A stretch of DNA of 6,224 nucleotides from Bacteroidales bacterium (GCA_018400545.1 JAGYLT010000140.1:1-6224), one strand, 5' to 3'. Positions 1-5,564 are shown, counted from the first letter of the stretch. Numbers and translations: made by a program. Notes: generated by a model from the sequence alone, not told the origin.

Positions 1-986
1 AAATATGCTGATCCGCTAACTTCAGGGATGACGGCTTTGAATGGGCCAAAGTTGGTTTCTTCAATTACTCTTACAATCATGGTGGTGCCGAGAATGCTTT
101 CGATGGTGATGCTGTTTCCACGGTTAAGTTCTCCTTTTGCAAAATGAATGGCAGCACGGCCACTTACTCCGGATCCGGTTGGGGAGCGATCAACCTCGCC
201 ATCGGCAAAAATACAAACGTTGCGGCTGTGGTGGCTGTGACCTTCCGGTTTACCAATAAAAATCACACCATACAAAAATCCCAGGTCTGCTTCAAAAGGA
301 TGTTTAATGTCGAAGTTTTCCATAACAGCCTTTTTAATCTTTTTTCCGTAATCGATCAACTTTTGATAATGATCACCATTTAATTTCAAGCCGAGTGGAT
401 ATGCCTGCACATAAGCATAAAAAGCCCCGCCAAATCCAATGTCGAAATGCACTTTCCCGATTCCGGGGACTTCCACAATTTGGTTTTCCATCAGCATAAA
501 TGAGGGTACATTTACAAAAGAGGTTGAAACTACCCGCCCATTTTCGATTTTTGGTTTGAGGGTGATCCTGCCGGGAGGCGCGTCTATTTTGATTTCGGGA
601 TCCGGCGATTTTGCTTCAAACAAACCAGTTTCGATGAGTAATTTTCCGATGGCGATCATGGCATGGCCGCACATGGTGCTATAGCCTTCGTTGTGCATAA
701 AAAACACGCCAAAATCTCCATCAGGCGTTGTGGGTTCGGTAATCACCGCACCATACATATCGGCATGGCCGCGTGGTTCAAATAGGGTTCCGGTACGGAT
801 GTAATCCAGGTTTTCTTTGAAATACCGCCGCTTTTCCAGGATGGTTTTTCCCTTGATTTCAGGCAGCCCTTCAACGAAAACCCTGAGCGGTTCTCCTCCG
901 GTATGCATTTCGATAGTACGTATCAGGGATCCCTGTTCAGGATGTGTTTGATTGAATAAGTTATGGTATTGAATTTTGAATTTCAT
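1..986 (-). CDS. Probable trans-3-hydroxy-L-proline dehydratase (proline racemase superfamily), 3' end cut by window edge
   Basis: Reading from ATG at 986-984, 328 residues are visible with no stop before the window edge. The family is about 335-355 residues, so only the last few are missing; the visible end, PEVSGSAY, is the conserved family C-terminal region. Motifs: MHTGGEPLR from residue 27, MCGHA with the first catalytic Cys at residue 106, and DRSPTGSG with Thr at residue 270. Family knowledge: racemases and 4-hydroxyproline epimerases use two Cys residues, whereas enzymes with Thr at the second site (for example human L3HYPDH, Cys104/Thr273) dehydrate trans-3-hydroxy-L-proline to delta-1-pyrroline-2-carboxylate. 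The likely role is cytoplasmic catabolism of hydroxyproline, for example from collagen-like peptides. The gene is divergent from rpmG, and a perfect inverted repeat overlaps its start codon. Superfamily membership is near certain; the exact substrate is inferred from the Cys-to-Thr change. Confidence 0.88.
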   Translation of the reverse strand, partial: MKFKIQYHNLFNQTHPEQGSLIRTIEMHTGGEPLRVFVEGLPEIKGKTILEKRRYFKENLDYIRTGTLFEPRGHADMYGAVITEPTTPDGDFGVFFMHNEGYSTMCGHAMIAIGKLLIETGLFEAKSPDPEIKIDAPPGRITLKPKIENGRVVSTSFVNVPSFMLMENQIVEVPGIGKVHFDIGFGGAFYAYVQAYPLGLKLNGDHYQKLIDYGKKIKKAVMENFDIKHPFEADLGFLYGVIFIGKPEGHSHHSRNVCIFADGEVDRSPTGSGVSGRAAIHFAKGELNRGNSITIESILGTTMIVRVIEETNFGPFKAVIPEVSGSAY

Positions 987-1011
987 CTTTGGACGATTAA
1001 AATCCAAAGAT
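985..1011. repeat. Perfect 9-bp inverted repeat over the start codon of the dehydratase gene
   Basis: ATCTTTGGA (985-993) and TCCAAAGAT (1003-1011) are exact reverse complements separated by 9 bases. The left arm covers two bases of the minus-strand start codon. The right arm overlaps a near-match to a -7 box (minus-strand GATCTTTG, 1012-1005, one mismatch to TAnnTTTG). The 27-bp symmetric site could be a repressor operator, or an RNA hairpin occluding the start codon if transcription starts further upstream. The symmetry is seen directly; the function is inference. Confidence 0.5.
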
Positions 1012-1103
1012 CGAAATTTCTTTGATGAGAAGTTTAAAATGGCTAATTTCTTGCCGAATAAGATCTTTCAATTTCTTGAATATTAAAAAATTGAATGGGA
1101 AAG

Positions 1104-1134
1104 TTTGTCATTTTAAAAAATGTGCTTACTTTTG
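1104..1134 (+). promoter_or_regulatory. Bacteroidota-type promoter for rpmG
   Basis: TTTG at 1104-1107 (-33 element) is followed after exactly 19 bases by TACTTTTG at 1127-1134, a perfect match to the Bacteroidota -7 consensus TAnnTTTG. Transcription should start around 1139-1141, giving a leader of roughly 25 bases before the rpmG ATG at 1165. Both boxes and their spacing fit the primary sigma factor of this phylum. Confidence 0.85.
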
Positions 1135-1164
1135 CGCCCCTGAAAAATATTAAGGTAATAAGAA

Positions 1165-1353
1165 ATGGCAAAGAAATCAAAAGACGCAAGAGTACAGGTT
1201 ATTCTGGAATGCACAGAGCACAAGAATAGCGGACAGCCGGGGACTTCGCGGTACATCACTACCAAAAACAAGAAGAATACCCCCGACAGGATGGAGTTGA
1301 AAAAATACAACCCGATCCTCAAGAAAATGACAGTACACAGAGAAATCAAATAA
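1165..1353 (+). CDS. rpmG: 50S ribosomal protein bL33
   Basis: This 62-residue protein is full length for bL33, a large-subunit protein near the tRNA exit site. It begins [19 protein letters not shown] and has the family features: an N-terminal basic stretch, a beta strand, the [19 protein letters not shown] region and the ELKKYNP...HRE tail. Only one cysteine (residue 16) is present, so this is the zinc-independent (C-minus) type without the paired CxxC motifs. It is the first gene after a strong promoter and is followed 12 bases later by the bL38-type gene, so the two are surely co-transcribed. In many Bacteroidota rpmB (bL28) lies directly upstream; it is not here, and there is no room for it between the promoter and this start. 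A long minus-strand frame over this region (1177-1632) is a shadow. Confidence 0.96.
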   Translation: MAKKSKDARVQVILECTEHKNSGQPGTSRYITTKNKKNTPDRMELKKYNPILKKMTVHREIK

Positions 1354-1365
1354 AACTTTATAGTT

Positions 1366-1521
1366 ATGGCTAAGAAAGTAGTTGCTACGCTTCAAACCGC
1401 CGGTAAAGAATTCACCAAAGTTATTAATGTGGTGAAATCGAAGAAAACCGGTGCTTACATGTTTAAAGAGGATATTGTACCGAACGACAAAGTTCAGGAT
1501 ACTATTAAGCAAAATAGTTAA
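1366..1521 (+). CDS. DUF4295 family small basic protein, probable Bacteroidota-specific ribosomal protein bL38
   Basis: The reading frame from ATG 1366 to TAA 1519-1521 encodes 51 residues beginning MAKKVVATLQTAGKEFTKVI and ending in DKVQDTIKQNS. The protein is lysine-rich and contains the KSKKTGAYMFKEDIVPND stretch typical of DUF4295 proteins encoded directly after rpmG in Bacteroidota. I recall that the Flavobacterium johnsoniae ribosome structure revealed a phylum-specific large-subunit protein named bL38, and I believe this family is that protein; the identity is from memory rather than shown by the sequence. Position (12 bases after rpmG, same transcript, before a terminator), size and charge all fit a ribosomal protein. 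The gene is easily missed because it is so short. Confidence 0.88.
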   Translation: MAKKVVATLQTAGKEFTKVINVVKSKKTGAYMFKEDIVPNDKVQDTIKQNS

Positions 1522-1523
1522 CA

Positions 1524-1540
1524 AATCCCATTCGGGGATT
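1524..1540 (+). other. Small hairpin just after the bL38-type stop codon
   Basis: AATCCC (1524-1529) pairs perfectly with GGGATT (1535-1540) around a 5-base loop. It begins 3 bases after the stop codon and sits just ahead of the terminator hairpin. It has no T-tract of its own. It may protect the mRNA 3' end or assist the following terminator. Confidence 0.4.
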
Positions 1541-1544
1541 GAAG

Positions 1545-1578
1545 AAGGCCTTTTCCGCCAGTGGGGAAGGCTTTTTTT
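1545..1578 (+). terminator. Rho-independent terminator after the rpmG-bL38 pair
   Basis: The left arm AAG(G)CCTTTTCC (1545-1556, one bulged G) pairs with GGGGAAGGCTT (1563-1573) around a 6-base loop, using two G-U wobbles. It runs into seven consecutive T (1572-1578). This is a standard intrinsic terminator. It lies only 29 bases before the ftsY start, so it probably sets the ratio between abundant ribosomal proteins and the low-level SRP receptor. Confidence 0.75.
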
Positions 1579-1607
1579 GTATGGTAGTAATTTAAATATT
1601 TTTCCAG

Positions 1608-2561
1608 ATGGGATTATTTGACGTTTTTTCAAAAAAGAAAAAGGAAAAACTCGATCAGGGTCTCGAAAAGACCAAGACGAATGTTTTTTCCAAACTCACC
1701 AAAGCCGTGGCCGGTAAATCAAAGGTGGATGATGAGGTGCTTGATAACCTCGAGGAAATTCTCGTAACCTCGGATGTAGGTGTGAGTACAACACTCAGGA
1801 TTATTGAGCGTATCGAGGCACGTGTAGCACGCGATAAATACCTGGGCACTGCCGAGCTCAACACCATCCTGAAGGAGGAAATCGCAGGACTGCTGGAAGA
1901 GAATGACAAAGGCGAGTTGTTGGGCTTCGACTTTGAAAAGCGTGAACATCCCTATGTGATCATGGTCGTGGGCGTAAATGGCGTGGGTAAAACTACAACC
2001 ATTGGCAAACTGGCACACCAATTTAAAATGGCCGGAAAATCAGTTGTGCTTGGTGCTGCTGATACCTTCCGTGCTGCCGCCGTTGACCAGCTTACCATCT
2101 GGAGCGAAAGGGTAGGGGTGCCGGTCGTTTCGCAGGGTATGGGTGCCGATCCGGCTTCCGTGGCTTTCGATACCATGAAATCGGCTGTTGCCAACAAAAA
2201 TGATGTTGCCATAATTGATACTGCCGGCCGCCTGCACAACAAGGTGAACCTGATGAACGAGCTTACCAAAATTAAAAAGGTGATGCAGAAAGTGATTCCG
2301 GATGCACCCCATGAGATCCTGCTCATCCTCGATGCCAGCACCGGTCAAAATGCCATCGAACAGGCCAAGCAGTTTACCGCGGCTACCGAAGTAAATGCCC
2401 TTGCCCTCACCAAACTCGACGGTACAGCCAAGGGAGGTGTGGCCATCGGTATCTCCGATCAGTTTAAAATTCCGGTGAAATATATCGGTATTGGAGAAAA
2501 AGTGGAAGACCTCCAGATTTTTAATAAAGTTGAATTTGTTGATTCGCTGTTTAAAGAGTAA
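1608..2561 (+). CDS. ftsY: Signal recognition particle receptor FtsY
   Basis: FtsY is the membrane-associated SRP receptor GTPase. It docks the SRP-ribosome complex at the Sec translocon and hydrolyses GTP together with Ffh. The 317-residue protein has a short basic N-terminus (MGLFDVFSKKKKEK), the helical N domain (about residues 25-100) with SDVGVSTT at 55-62, then the NG GTPase: GVNGVGKTT (122-130), DTFRAAAVDQL (152-162), DTAGR (204-208), TKLDGTAKGG (268-277) and the closing GIGEKVEDL (294-302). It lacks the long acidic A domain of E. coli FtsY, which is normal outside the enterobacteria. ATG 1608 immediately precedes the conserved GLF start. I see no convincing separate promoter in the short gap from the upstream terminator, so read-through from the rpmG promoter is likely. 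Confidence 0.97.
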   Translation: MGLFDVFSKKKKEKLDQGLEKTKTNVFSKLTKAVAGKSKVDDEVLDNLEEILVTSDVGVSTTLRIIERIEARVARDKYLGTAELNTILKEEIAGLLEENDKGELLGFDFEKREHPYVIMVVGVNGVGKTTTIGKLAHQFKMAGKSVVLGAADTFRAAAVDQLTIWSERVGVPVVSQGMGADPASVAFDTMKSAVANKNDVAIIDTAGRLHNKVNLMNELTKIKKVMQKVIPDAPHEILLILDASTGQNAIEQAKQFTAATEVNALALTKLDGTAKGGVAIGISDQFKIPVKYIGIGEKVEDLQIFNKVEFVDSLFKE

Positions 2562-2599
2562 GTTGGGAAAGGTGAGAGATGAGATCGAGTTTGAATTAT

Positions 2600-2703
2600 T
2601 TTTATTAAAAATACAAGTTATAGAAAGTTAAGCGAAGCATCCGCTTCGCTTTCATATTTTTATAGCTTTTGCTACATCGATTTTTATGGTTTTATTAAAA
2701 ATA
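2600..2703. repeat. Perfect 14-bp AT-rich direct repeat bracketing a hairpin
   Basis: TTTTATTAAAAATA occurs at 2600-2613 and again at 2690-2703, 90 bases apart. Beyond the identical 14 bases the copies continue in a similar way (ACAAGTTATAGAAAG versus ATATGTTTAGAAG), so the duplicated unit is nearer 28 bases. A strong GC-rich hairpin lies between them. The low complexity makes chance partly plausible. Confidence 0.5.
2630..2651 (+). terminator. Likely terminator hairpin of ftsY
   Basis: AAGCGAAGC (2630-2638) and GCTTCGCTT (2643-2651) form a perfect 9-bp stem with a 4-base loop, 68 bases after the ftsY stop. The T-rich stretch after it (TTCATATTTTTAT) is interrupted, so it is a somewhat atypical intrinsic terminator. 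The stem is symmetric, but there is no matching T-run on the opposite strand. Confidence 0.6.
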
Positions 2704-2704
2704 A

Positions 2705-2712
2705 TATGTTTA
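2705..2712 (+). promoter_or_regulatory. Weak candidate -7 box upstream of rimO
   Basis: TATGTTTA differs from TAnnTTTG only at its last base. No TTTG is found 19-21 bases upstream (only TTTT), and the leader to rimO would be over 100 bases. It lies after the ftsY terminator, where rimO needs a promoter, but it is a guess from one imperfect box. Confidence 0.2.
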
Positions 2713-2824
2713 GAAGTGAGACATCTACTGAATTGTTTAGGTGAAGATCAATTTTAAGAAACCACAATAATCAGCAATAGAGACAAAAATATTTACCCTT
2801 ACAATATTGATAACAGTTACAAAA

Positions 2825-4120
2825 ATGACCAATACTCAAAAAATCAACATCATTACACTGGGCTGCTCCAAGAATCTGGTGGACTCCGAAGTATTGATGC
2901 ACCAATTGCAAACAGCGGGTTATGATGTTGAGCACAACCCTGATGTTGCGGACTCCGGAACTGTGATCATCAATACCTGTGGATTTATCAACGACGCCAA
3001 GGAAGAATCCATCGAAACCATCCTGAATTTTGCTGAAGCTCGCAAGAGCAATGATATTGACCAACTGTTTGTTATGGGCTGCCTGGCCCAGCGCTACCAG
3101 AAACAGCTCCGGGAGGAAATTCACGAAGTGGACCAGTTTTTTGGTGTTTCCGATATCTCAAAAATTTTAAAATCTTTAAAGGTAGATCTGAAAAAAGATC
3201 TGATTGGCGAGCGTGCAGTAACCACACCCGGACACTATGCCTACCTGAAAATTTCGGAAGGGTGTGACCGAACCTGTTCTTTCTGTGCCATCCCGCTCAT
3301 CCGTGGCAAGCATGTTTCAAAACCCATTGAGGAAATCATCAAAGAAGCCGAATTTCTGGCAGAAAAAGGTGTGAAAGAATTGATGCTGATTGCCCAGGAT
3401 TTAACTTACTATGGTCTGGATATTTATAAAAAACGTGCGCTTGCGCCCTTGCTGGAAAAGTTGGCTAATGTTGATGGCATCGAATGGATCAGGTTGCATT
3501 ACGGCTATCCGGCCGGTTTTCCTGATGATGTAATTGAGGTGATGAAATCCAACCCCAAAATCTGTAACTACCTCGATATTCCATTCCAGCACATCAGCGA
3601 TCCCATATTGAAATCGATGCGGCGGGGGCATACCGGACAACAGACCCGCGATCTGATATCGAAACTAAGAAATGAAATTCCGGAGATCGCCATTAGAACA
3701 ACGCTGATTGTTGGCTATCCCGGGGAAACGGAAGCAGATTTCAATGAGTTAAAGAGATTTGTGAAAGAAAGCCGTTTTGAAAGGCTGGGCGTTTTTGCCT
3801 ATTCCCATGAGGAAGACACAGGAGCCTACAAGTTAGAAGATGATGTTCCGGATGATGTTAAGCAGCAGCGCGCCGATGAACTTATGACCCTGCAGGAAAA
3901 AATTTCTTATGAGCTTAACCAGGAGAAAATCGGGAAGATATTCCAGGTGGTTATCGACAGGAAAGAAGGGGATTTTTGGGTAGGAAGAAGTGAGTTTGAT
4001 TCTCCTGAGGTGGATAATGAAATCTTAATCTCTTCTGATGATCGACTGATTTCAGGAAGCTTTTACCAGGTGAGAATAACTTCTGCTGAGGCTTTTGATT
4101 TGTTTGGTGAGATTGTTTGA
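2825..4120 (+). CDS. rimO: Ribosomal protein S12 (aspartate) methylthiotransferase RimO
   Basis: RimO is a radical-SAM enzyme that adds a methylthio group to a conserved aspartate of ribosomal protein uS12 (Asp88/89 in E. coli). With ATG 2825 the protein has 431 residues, the usual length. The N-terminal MTTase domain carries GCSKNLVDSE with Cys14, NTCGFI with Cys52 and MGCLAQR with Cys86, which bind the auxiliary [4Fe-4S] cluster. The radical-SAM CxxxCxxC is SEGCDRTCSFC (Cys147, 151, 154), and a TRAM domain occupies about 365-431. GCxKNxVDSE separates RimO from the tRNA enzyme MiaB. A TTG six codons upstream (2807) is in frame, but the ATG gives the normal N-terminus MTNTQKINIITLGCSKN. The position after ftsY is typical of Bacteroidota. 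Confidence 0.97.
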   Translation: MTNTQKINIITLGCSKNLVDSEVLMHQLQTAGYDVEHNPDVADSGTVIINTCGFINDAKEESIETILNFAEARKSNDIDQLFVMGCLAQRYQKQLREEIHEVDQFFGVSDISKILKSLKVDLKKDLIGERAVTTPGHYAYLKISEGCDRTCSFCAIPLIRGKHVSKPIEEIIKEAEFLAEKGVKELMLIAQDLTYYGLDIYKKRALAPLLEKLANVDGIEWIRLHYGYPAGFPDDVIEVMKSNPKICNYLDIPFQHISDPILKSMRRGHTGQQTRDLISKLRNEIPEIAIRTTLIVGYPGETEADFNELKRFVKESRFERLGVFAYSHEEDTGAYKLEDDVPDDVKQQRADELMTLQEKISYELNQEKIGKIFQVVIDRKEGDFWVGRSEFDSPEVDNEILISSDDRLISGSFYQVRITSAEAFDLFGEIV

Positions 4121-4141
4121 TTGCGCTTCCCATCTATCACC

Positions 4142-4168
4142 CCAACACTCCAACCTTCCAACACTCCA
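4142..4168. repeat. AC-rich tandem repeat downstream of rimO
   Basis: CCAACACTCCA occurs at 4142-4152 and 4158-4168, a perfect 11-base unit with a 16-base period. It starts about 21 bases after the rimO stop. Similar C/A/T-only tandem repeats occur next to the stops of the DksA-like gene and arfB, so this looks like a dispersed intergenic element class. Confidence 0.55.
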
Positions 4169-4284
4169 TTTTCCTATGACGCTTCAATATATCCGGGTAC
4201 TTCTTCCGGTCAAATCATTCCCCGGGTGTTTTATCCGGCTCTTGCCTGCTCAAAATTGTAAGCTGTCCGCGCTTCCATTTGCGT

Positions 4285-4292
4285 TATTTTCG
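4285..4292 (+). promoter_or_regulatory. Probable -7 box of the yccF promoter
   Basis: TATTTTCG matches TAnnTTTG with one change and is followed by C, a common variant in Bacteroidota. It sits 27 bases ahead of the yccF ATG, close to the 30-base spacing seen for rpmG and the DksA-like gene. No clear TTTG lies at the right distance upstream. Confidence 0.45.
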
Positions 4293-4319
4293 CGATCCAA
4301 ACCATAAAATCCTTATTTC

Positions 4320-4697
4320 ATGAATTTTCTTGGAAACCTGATCTGGCTGATCTTTGGCGGTATTATCACGGCCATTGAATATTTCGTGGCCAGCTTAATT
4401 CTGATCATTACCATCGTTGGGATTCCTTTTGGTATCCAGACCATGAAGCTTGGCATGCTGGCCCTCTGGCCTTTTGGCAGCACAACCGTCCAGCGGCCGG
4501 GATCAACAGGCTGCCTCTACACCTTGATGAACATACTCTGGATTTTGGTAGGCGGCATCTGGATTGCACTTACGCACATTCTGTTTGGAATCCTTTTGTC
4601 GATTACCATCATTGGTATTCCGTGGGGACGTCAGCACTTTAAGCTTGCAGGGCTGGCTTTAACGCCATTTGGCAGGGATATCGTTCCAGTGAGATAA
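4320..4697 (+). CDS. yccF: YccF domain inner membrane protein
   Basis: This 125-residue, very hydrophobic protein belongs to the YccF (DUF307) family of small inner-membrane proteins whose biochemical role is not established. It consists of two homologous halves: residues 32-53 (IVGIPFGIQ...LALWPFG) align with 97-118 (IIGIPWGRQ...LALTPFG), an offset of 65. Each half is preceded by a long hydrophobic stretch (about 5-35 and 66-100) that should form one or two membrane segments. The repeated GIP(F/W)GxQxxKL and PFG motifs are the family signature. It is slightly shorter than E. coli YccF (148 residues). It appears monocistronic: a 199-base gap separates it from rimO, and its 3' end faces a convergent gene. 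Family assignment is secure; function is unknown. Confidence 0.92.
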   Translation: MNFLGNLIWLIFGGIITAIEYFVASLILIITIVGIPFGIQTMKLGMLALWPFGSTTVQRPGSTGCLYTLMNILWILVGGIWIALTHILFGILLSITIIGIPWGRQHFKLAGLALTPFGRDIVPVR

Positions 4698-4713
4698 AAA
4701 GCCCCACATTGGT

Positions 4714-4886
4714 CGGCGTGATTGCCTCGTCATCATAGGCCATGGCGAAGGAGAATTAGAGGATTATTTGTTTTCGCTACGCTCAAACGAAATTTGCACT
4801 GCGTGCGATATTTGCCACACTGCGGTCGGCGTCATTGGCATTCACTAAGCTCATGCGTCAATAGCTTCGCTTCGCCCGGCGTCATT
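4714..4886 (+). repeat. Three direct copies of CGGCGT(C/G)ATT
   Basis: The copies lie at 4714-4723 (with G), 4827-4836 and 4877-4886 (with C), 113 and 50 bases apart. The first two are also preceded by GGT. They lie in DNA with no gene and could be remnants of a dispersed repeat. Confidence 0.4.
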
Positions 4887-5067
4887 AGTAGTCATTTATA
4901 TAACAAGTTCTTTTTGGATGATACGTGCGTGCGCTGGAAGTCTCTTCACCAACCTGGTGGAGTCGCGGGGGTGCGAAGGAAATGTTTGCTTCCCTTCGTT
5001 CGTCCTTTTTCTTCAATCTACCAACTTCGCTGTTCTTTCTACCTGTTTTTCAGCCACCTACCTCAAA

Positions 5068-5093
5068 AACTCACAACTTACAACTCACAACTT
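5068..5093. repeat. AC-rich tandem repeat at the 3' end of the DksA-like gene
   Basis: AACTCACAACTT is present twice (5068-5079 and 5082-5093) with a 14-base period. On the minus strand it begins five bases after the DksA-like stop codon and reads as GTTGTGAGTT units. CAACTCACAACT (5081-5092) recurs exactly at 5552-5563 beside the arfB stop. Confidence 0.6.
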
Positions 5094-5097
5094 TCCC

Positions 5098-5433
5098 CTA
5101 CCTCCGCGCACATCTCACGCATAAACTGCTCCCGGGCATCACCATCAATCTTCCAAAAGGGATTTCTGTTCCACATTGTCGGCATTTGCCAAAATCATCT
5201 TTATGGATGTCTTCCAGGGCAAAGCGAATGGTTTTTATTATTTCTTCGGCTTTGCGAAGTGCAGCTTCATTGATGCTTTTATTGTTTATTGCATCCATGC
5301 GGCTAACCCGCCCTATAGAGCAATCCGGGGCGATGGGTTGGGTGAGTTCACGAAGCTCTTCGATTTTATTTTCGAGTTTGGTTTTTTCGCGTTTGAGTTT
5401 GGTAAGAAGTTGTTGCTTTTCGGTATCAGTCAT
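5098..5433 (-). CDS. TraR/DksA-type C4 zinc-finger regulator
   Basis: The 111-residue protein carries a C-terminal four-cysteine zinc finger CRQC...CVRC (Cys84, 87, 105, 108; CxxC-17 residues-CxxC), the DksA/TraR spacing. The N-terminal part (about 3-30 and 52-78) is charged and coiled-coil-like. The turn PDCSIGRVSRMDAINN between them holds acidic residues (Asp37, Asp47) where DksA places its tip aspartates. Family knowledge: such proteins insert the coiled coil into the RNA polymerase secondary channel and tune initiation, often with ppGpp. ATG 5433 is preferred over an in-frame TTG at 5466, because that TTG lies inside a perfect -7 box and the ATG gives the typical MTDTEKQQL start. At 111 residues it is shorter than E. 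coli DksA (151), so it is a DksA-like paralogue rather than surely DksA. It follows arfB on the same strand with a 122-base gap. Confidence 0.88.
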   Translation of the reverse strand: MTDTEKQQLLTKLKREKTKLENKIEELRELTQPIAPDCSIGRVSRMDAINNKSINEAALRKAEEIIKTIRFALEDIHKDDFGKCRQCGTEIPFGRLMVMPGSSLCVRCARR

Positions 5434-5463
5434 GGTTTCCTGTTCGTCATTTCCAAATTTCGG

Positions 5464-5471
5464 CAAACTTA
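5464..5471 (-). promoter_or_regulatory. -7 box of the DksA-like gene promoter
   Basis: On the minus strand the sequence is TAAGTTTG followed by C, a perfect TAnnTTTG. It stands 30 bases upstream of ATG 5433, exactly the distance in the rpmG promoter. No TTTG or TTG is visible 19-21 bases upstream, so the -33 element is weak or absent and an activator may help. Confidence 0.6.
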
Positions 5472-5513
5472 ATTTAATTGATTCAATTACCTGTTTTCGT
5501 GATTACATTTTAC

Positions 5514-5536
5514 TCAAAACCCGCCTCCGGTGGTTC
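5514..5536 (-). terminator. Possible weak terminator of arfB
   Basis: On the minus strand AACCACC-GGA-GGCGGG is followed by TTTTG: an imperfect stem with one A-C mismatch, a 3-base loop and a short T-run, about 20 bases after the arfB stop. It would separate arfB from the DksA-like promoter. The stem is short and the call is tentative. Confidence 0.3.
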
Positions 5537-5538
5537 AT

Positions 5539-5564
5539 ACTCACAAACTCCCAACTCACAACTC
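5539..5564. repeat. AC-rich tandem repeat containing the arfB stop codon
   Basis: ACTCACAAACTC (5539-5550) and AACTCACAACTC (5553-5564) form a near-perfect 14-base-period repeat. The arfB TGA (5558-5556) and its last residues lie inside it. It shares the exact 12-mer CAACTCACAACT with the repeat behind the DksA-like gene. Confidence 0.6.

Larger units (their letters stand above)
4698..5097. other. Gene-free convergent intergenic region with degenerate repeats
   Basis: These 400 bases separate the 3' ends of yccF and the DksA-like gene. I see no credible coding frame: plus-strand frames here give composition unlike any protein and run antisense into the DksA-like gene. CGGCGT(C/G)ATT occurs three times in the same orientation (4714-4723, 4827-4836, 4877-4886). 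CACTGCG occurs twice between 4797 and 4824. A CGAAGG/CCTTCG inverted repeat (4974-4979/4993-4998) is followed by a T-run and might end plus-strand transcripts. CACCA/TGGTG (4948-4952/4956-4960) is another small hairpin. It resembles decayed dispersed-repeat DNA rather than a lost gene. Confidence 0.5.

Noticed and set aside
144..684. Plus-strand open frames at 144-383 and 439-684
   Set aside because: They are antisense to the well-supported dehydratase frame, which contains all catalytic motifs.
1177..1632. Minus-strand open frame of 151 codons over rpmG and the bL38-type gene
   Set aside because: It is antisense to two confident ribosomal protein genes and crosses the terminator; its translation has no family features.
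2807..2824. Upstream TTG start for rimO
   Set aside because: ATG 2825 gives the normal RimO N-terminus; the six extra residues add nothing conserved.
4095..4307. Plus-strand open frame of 70 codons between rimO and yccF
   Set aside because: It overlaps the rimO end, covers the AC-rich repeat and the yccF promoter box, and has no protein-like pattern.
5068..5564. AC-rich tandem repeats as a CRISPR array
   Set aside because: The units are only 11-12 bases with 14-16-base periods and no spacers of protospacer size, and no cas gene is present.
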